A DNA stretch of 64,000 bases from the NCBI RefSeq assembly GCF_014529535.1, contig NW_023503555.1:496001-560000 (forward strand). The letters are read 5' to 3'. Shown piece by piece: positions 60,994 through 64,000 of this stretch. The notes beneath the pieces were generated by a model, which ran no database searches, was not told the DNA's origin, and saw only the letters and a program-made list of their open reading frames with translations. Each line of letters starts with the position of its first letter. Position 1 is the stretch's first letter. A program made the position numbers and the translations under genes. The DNA comes from Bradysia coprophila (taxonomy: Eukaryota > Arthropoda > Insecta > Diptera > Sciaridae).

Positions 60994-62833
60994 TTAAATT
61001 ACGAAAATACAAAAAAGTCTGTGCGTTTTGCTATTCGTATCGGTGCCACCAATCGCTAGATGTCTGCACTCAGCTCGAATATTCGTCTCTAAAAAATTGT
61101 TTTATATATAAAAAGTAAAACAAAATGCTTGCTAATAGCTACGTTGGACTTACCAAGCAGAACTCTGTTAACAGGGAACATTTAATTTATTAAAATTTAA
61201 TTGTGGTTCGGTGACATTGCAACGACAATCTGTGTGCAGATCGAAATTTAAAGTGGTGCAAAAACTATTAAAAATTTGAGAGTTCTATTGAGACTTTATC
61301 TTGTTCGTTCTTGCCCCTCTGTATATCGTCAAACGATATCACAATTTTGATTCTTTGACAGAATTGGTTGTGATGCAATTCAATGACTGACGAACAGAAC
61401 CATTTCAGTCCAATTTTTCAAACATCAGAATCCGGAAAATTAGTGATGTTATAAGTATTTGAATAAGAGCTTTTAATGGCACATTTCGTTTTGTTATTAA
61501 TTTTAGGCAGTTGAGGCATTTCTTCTTTTCACTGTTTGTTTTTCACTCTTTCATTTTTTGTAGTACTTATAATTATCTGTATTATTGTTCTTCTAAACAT
61601 TTATATTAGGAGTAATCCTTGATGTTTGCATGTAATAAATTGAAATTGAGAATCGACGTAGGGCTAGATGTAGATTATAGCAGACTCTAACAGCCCTTTA
61701 GTGCTCATCTGTTATCGACAACGACGATAAGAATAAGCGAGGTGGTCTCTTATGTAGAAAAACGTAAATTAAACCGATGAAATGGTAGATTTGCAAGACT
61801 AGGCGATACTTAAACCAAATGAAGTAACAGATTTAATCTTTGCCTGTTGTTTGATAAAAAAATCTTTTACTTCATTCGTTATAACATATATTTTGCTGTA
61901 TAAGACCATATGAACAGAATATCATCGCTTATTCTGTCGTTGGAGTCGATAACAGATGATATATCAATATCACGGATCTGATATTCGATTAGATGCAGAA
62001 GTTCCTAATGGGTCCTTGATTAGTGTTTCATGTAAAGTCGATGAGCCGCCAGTTGCCGTATTCGAAATGTCATACCGTTAATCACTGTTCCCACGTCTCC
62101 CAAATAATTATAGATCAGCTTTTTCGTCCACAAATCACGGTGTCAATAGCCGTTTAATTTCCTTGAAAAATATGAAATTGAATGGTTTTTTTTAAAAAGA
62201 TTTATTGGTTTGTGCAAATTGTTTGTGGTTTGTCTCAACAGCATTTAATGATATCAAAACTGATTTCCAGTCTGCTTGCAATGCGAGCCTTGCATACACA
62301 ACTTTCGTAACTTTCCTTTCAAATCCCCAATTCACGAGGAAATAATACACATTTCATTTCGGTTGAAATCTAATTATATAACCACCCAAGTCAATTATAT
62401 CCAATTCTGAATCATAATATGTAGGTAATCGGAATGAGCATAGGAAAAATAGTCACACATCAACCTAAAATAACAATGCGAATAGATGAGATACGCAAAG
62501 AAGAAATTAGATTCAAGGAGACGCGTCTATACAAAATAAAAAGTTTATTTTTAAAATTCTGCCTGAAGAAAAAAAAACTTTTCAATTCAATTTTATATCG
62601 AATTATTATTTGGGATTTTATTTATAGATGGACAACTCGTGTGTATGTAGTATGTACAACACTTGTTGACCGGGAATAAGGAATTTTAAATTTTGTTTCT
62701 GAACCAGAAAATCTTACGATTTTGAAGGGTGAAAGGTTTTTATAGAAAATAATATCGAGAAAGTCTATCATGAACGGAACTGTTGCCTATTGAAATCGAC
62801 TACAAAATTAAACCATTGCAGTGGTAGGTTGCG
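60994..62833. other. Non-coding DNA downstream of pickpocket
   Basis: AT-rich. Holds the best full copy of the CTGTTACTTC repeat family (61706-61958). An open frame at 62434-62679 is lysine/isoleucine-rich and not recognisable. Confidence 0.5.
61706..61958. repeat. Inverted-repeat element, CTGTTACTTC family, full copy
   Basis: Begins CATCTGTTATCGACAACGAC and ends with the complementary GAGTCGATAACAGATG. The arms extend through AGAATAAGCGA and a GTCTTAT block. The interior holds inverted GAAGTAACAGATT and TCTTTTACTTCATT motifs. At least ten partial relatives lie elsewhere in the window. Confidence 0.7.
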
Positions 62834-62906
62834 CTAACTTCCCGATTTTAATTTATGTGATAGCTTTACTCTGTAGCGTAGCTGTCTACTTTTCGAAGAT
62901 CTGCAC

Positions 62907-63400
62907 TCACGAACATTTCTTCGTTTGTAACTCGAGCACTCGTTTGTAACTTGAGCACTCGTTTGTACCTCGAGCAAAAATTCGCAGCCAACGTTCCCAG
63001 AAAACGTTCGTAACTCGTAGCTCGAGCAAACGTTCGTAGCTCGAGTAAACATTCGTAGCTCGAGTAAACGTTCGTGGCTCGAGTAAACGTTCGTGGCTCA
63101 AGTAAACGTTCGTGGCTCGAGTAAACGTTCGTAACTTAAGTAAACGTTCGTAACTTGAGTAAACGTTCGTAGCTCGAGTAAACGTTCGTAGCTCGAGCAA
63201 ACGTTCGTAGCTCGAGTAAACGTTTGTAGCTCGAGCAAACGTTCGTAGCTCGAGTAAACGTTCGTAGCTCGAGTCAACGTTCGTAGCTCGAGTCAACGTT
63301 CGTAGCTCGAGTAAACGTTCGTACCTCGTGTAAACGTTCGTAGCTCGAGTAAACTTTCTTAGCATAACTTTCTGGCATAACTCGAGCGCTGGCATAACTC
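62907..63400. repeat. 19-bp minisatellite rich in CTCGAG
   Basis: About 20 units of GTAAACGTTCGTAGCTCGA (19 bases) with C-for-T, TGG-for-TAG and similar variants, flanked by degenerate CTCGAGCACT-type units on both sides (62930-62990 and 63370-63490). Each junction forms a CTCGAG palindrome. The long antisense open frame over it is a by-product of the repeat. Confidence 0.9.
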
Positions 63401-63492
63401 GAGCGCTGGTATAAACTCGAGTGCTGGTATCTCATCCACTAGCATAAGTCGAGCACTCGTCGAGGCACTCGTATAACTCGAGTACTCATAAC

Positions 63493-63652
63493 CAGTGCCT
63501 ATATTAGCGAAAATATTTTCACGAATTTTCTCAAATTTTCACGAATTTCTCAAATTTTCGTGAATTTTCGCAAAAAGTTTTTTGTGAAAATTTGATAAAA
63601 TCGCGAAACTTTGAGAAAATTCGTGAAAATATTTTCACGAATATAGGCACTG
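63493..63652. mobile_element. hAT-type MITE with 8-bp target duplication
   Basis: 160 bases with ends CAGTGCCTATATT and AATATAGGCACTG. Arms of about 43 bases include AAAATATTTTCACGAATTTT. Flanked by identical CTCATAAC at 63485-63492 and 63653-63660. An 8-bp duplication and CAGTG end are typical of hAT elements. It is inserted into the edge of the minisatellite. Confidence 0.88.
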
Positions 63653-63660
63653 CTCATAAC

Positions 63661-64000
63661 TCTCGATAATACACATCATAGATATCAAAGAATCATTCCT
63701 CACACCAAGTTGCATTTCGAAGTGACACGCATAGACCGAAAGATGTAACATCCTTGATAACAAATTATACTCGTCAGTAAAATGCAAACCAGAGTTCATC
63801 GCTTATTTTGGTCATAGTGGCCTAACAACCGTTTCTGAACGATTTCTTATTAAAAATTCTGCGGACATGGTCAATACGTATTTCCTTTATCTTCATAAAA
63901 TGAGCCCACGATCACGGTCAAATAAATAAACAATTAACTCAATTCTCTTCTGATTAGCAAAGCTGAATGGTGAATGTTTTCGCACCGTTTGTGATTCAAA
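63661..64000. other. Non-coding end of window
   Basis: AT-rich; a faint decayed copy of the CTGTTACTTC family (AGAGTTCATCGCTTATTTTGG) near 63790-63830. Nothing else recognised. Confidence 0.4.

Noticed and set aside
62907-63395. Antisense 162-codon frame with a 19-residue repeat (ATNVYSSYERLLELRT type)
   Set aside because: It is produced by the 19-bp minisatellite read through three phases; there is no start context, splice structure or non-repeat domain.
1-64000. CRISPR arrays, bacterial operons or phage features
   Set aside because: Spliced eukaryotic genes throughout; the only regular repeat arrays are a 19-bp minisatellite without spacers and a 146-bp tandem array inside a transposable element.

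Overview
This is eukaryotic DNA, almost certainly from a fly. The coding blocks are split by GT-AG introns, the DNA is AT-rich, and the genes read as orthologues of Drosophila l(2)gl, IKK-epsilon (ik2), a pickpocket DEG/ENaC channel and a B3GALT6-type galactosyltransferase. The many miniature inverted-repeat elements and the divergence from Drosophila suggest a lower dipteran (gnat or midge type). That placement is an inference from the genes, not a marker identification.

Layout. 1-6496: AT-rich non-coding DNA with inverted repeats. 6527-21746 (+): a complete lethal(2) giant larvae gene of nine coding exons, summing to exactly 3405 nt (1134 aa). Its 9-kb first intron holds a Bel/Pao gag relic and several copies of a short repeat family. 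24379-25533 (-): an intronless beta-1,3-galactosyltransferase 6. 28901-29602 (+): an intronless, divergent ubiquitin-conjugating (E2) enzyme. 30474-31063: nested foldback elements. 32195-35237 (+): a complete IKK-epsilon/TBK1 gene of 12 exons (734 aa).

From 34360 the window is dominated by a direct tandem duplication of about 11-12.5 kb. Unit A (34360-45300) runs from IKK-epsilon exon 8, through an antisense protein kinase gene, to exon 7 of a pickpocket gene. Unit B (45301 to about 57812) repeats the same order and continues into the rest of an intact 11-exon pickpocket gene (55227-60544, 434 aa). Each locus is therefore left with one complete gene and one fragment: IKK-epsilon is intact at the left with a 5-exon tail copy at 45311-46174, and pickpocket is intact at the right with a single-exon relic at 45134-45212. 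The kinase is present twice (330 and 345 aa), and the two copies differ mainly in the last exon. Unit A lost 2.2 kb carrying pickpocket exons 1-6. Comparing the units gives natural empty and filled sites for several transposable elements.

60545-64000: non-coding DNA with an inverted-repeat element, a 19-bp minisatellite rich in CTCGAG, and a hAT-type MITE with a perfect 8-bp target duplication.

Functionally the genes are unrelated housekeeping, signalling and channel genes: cell polarity (l(2)gl), glycosaminoglycan linker synthesis (B3GALT6), ubiquitin-like conjugation (E2), innate/cytoskeletal kinase signalling (IKK-epsilon), a kinase related to the eIF2-alpha kinases, and a sodium channel. 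The most unusual content is the duplication and what has happened to its two units.
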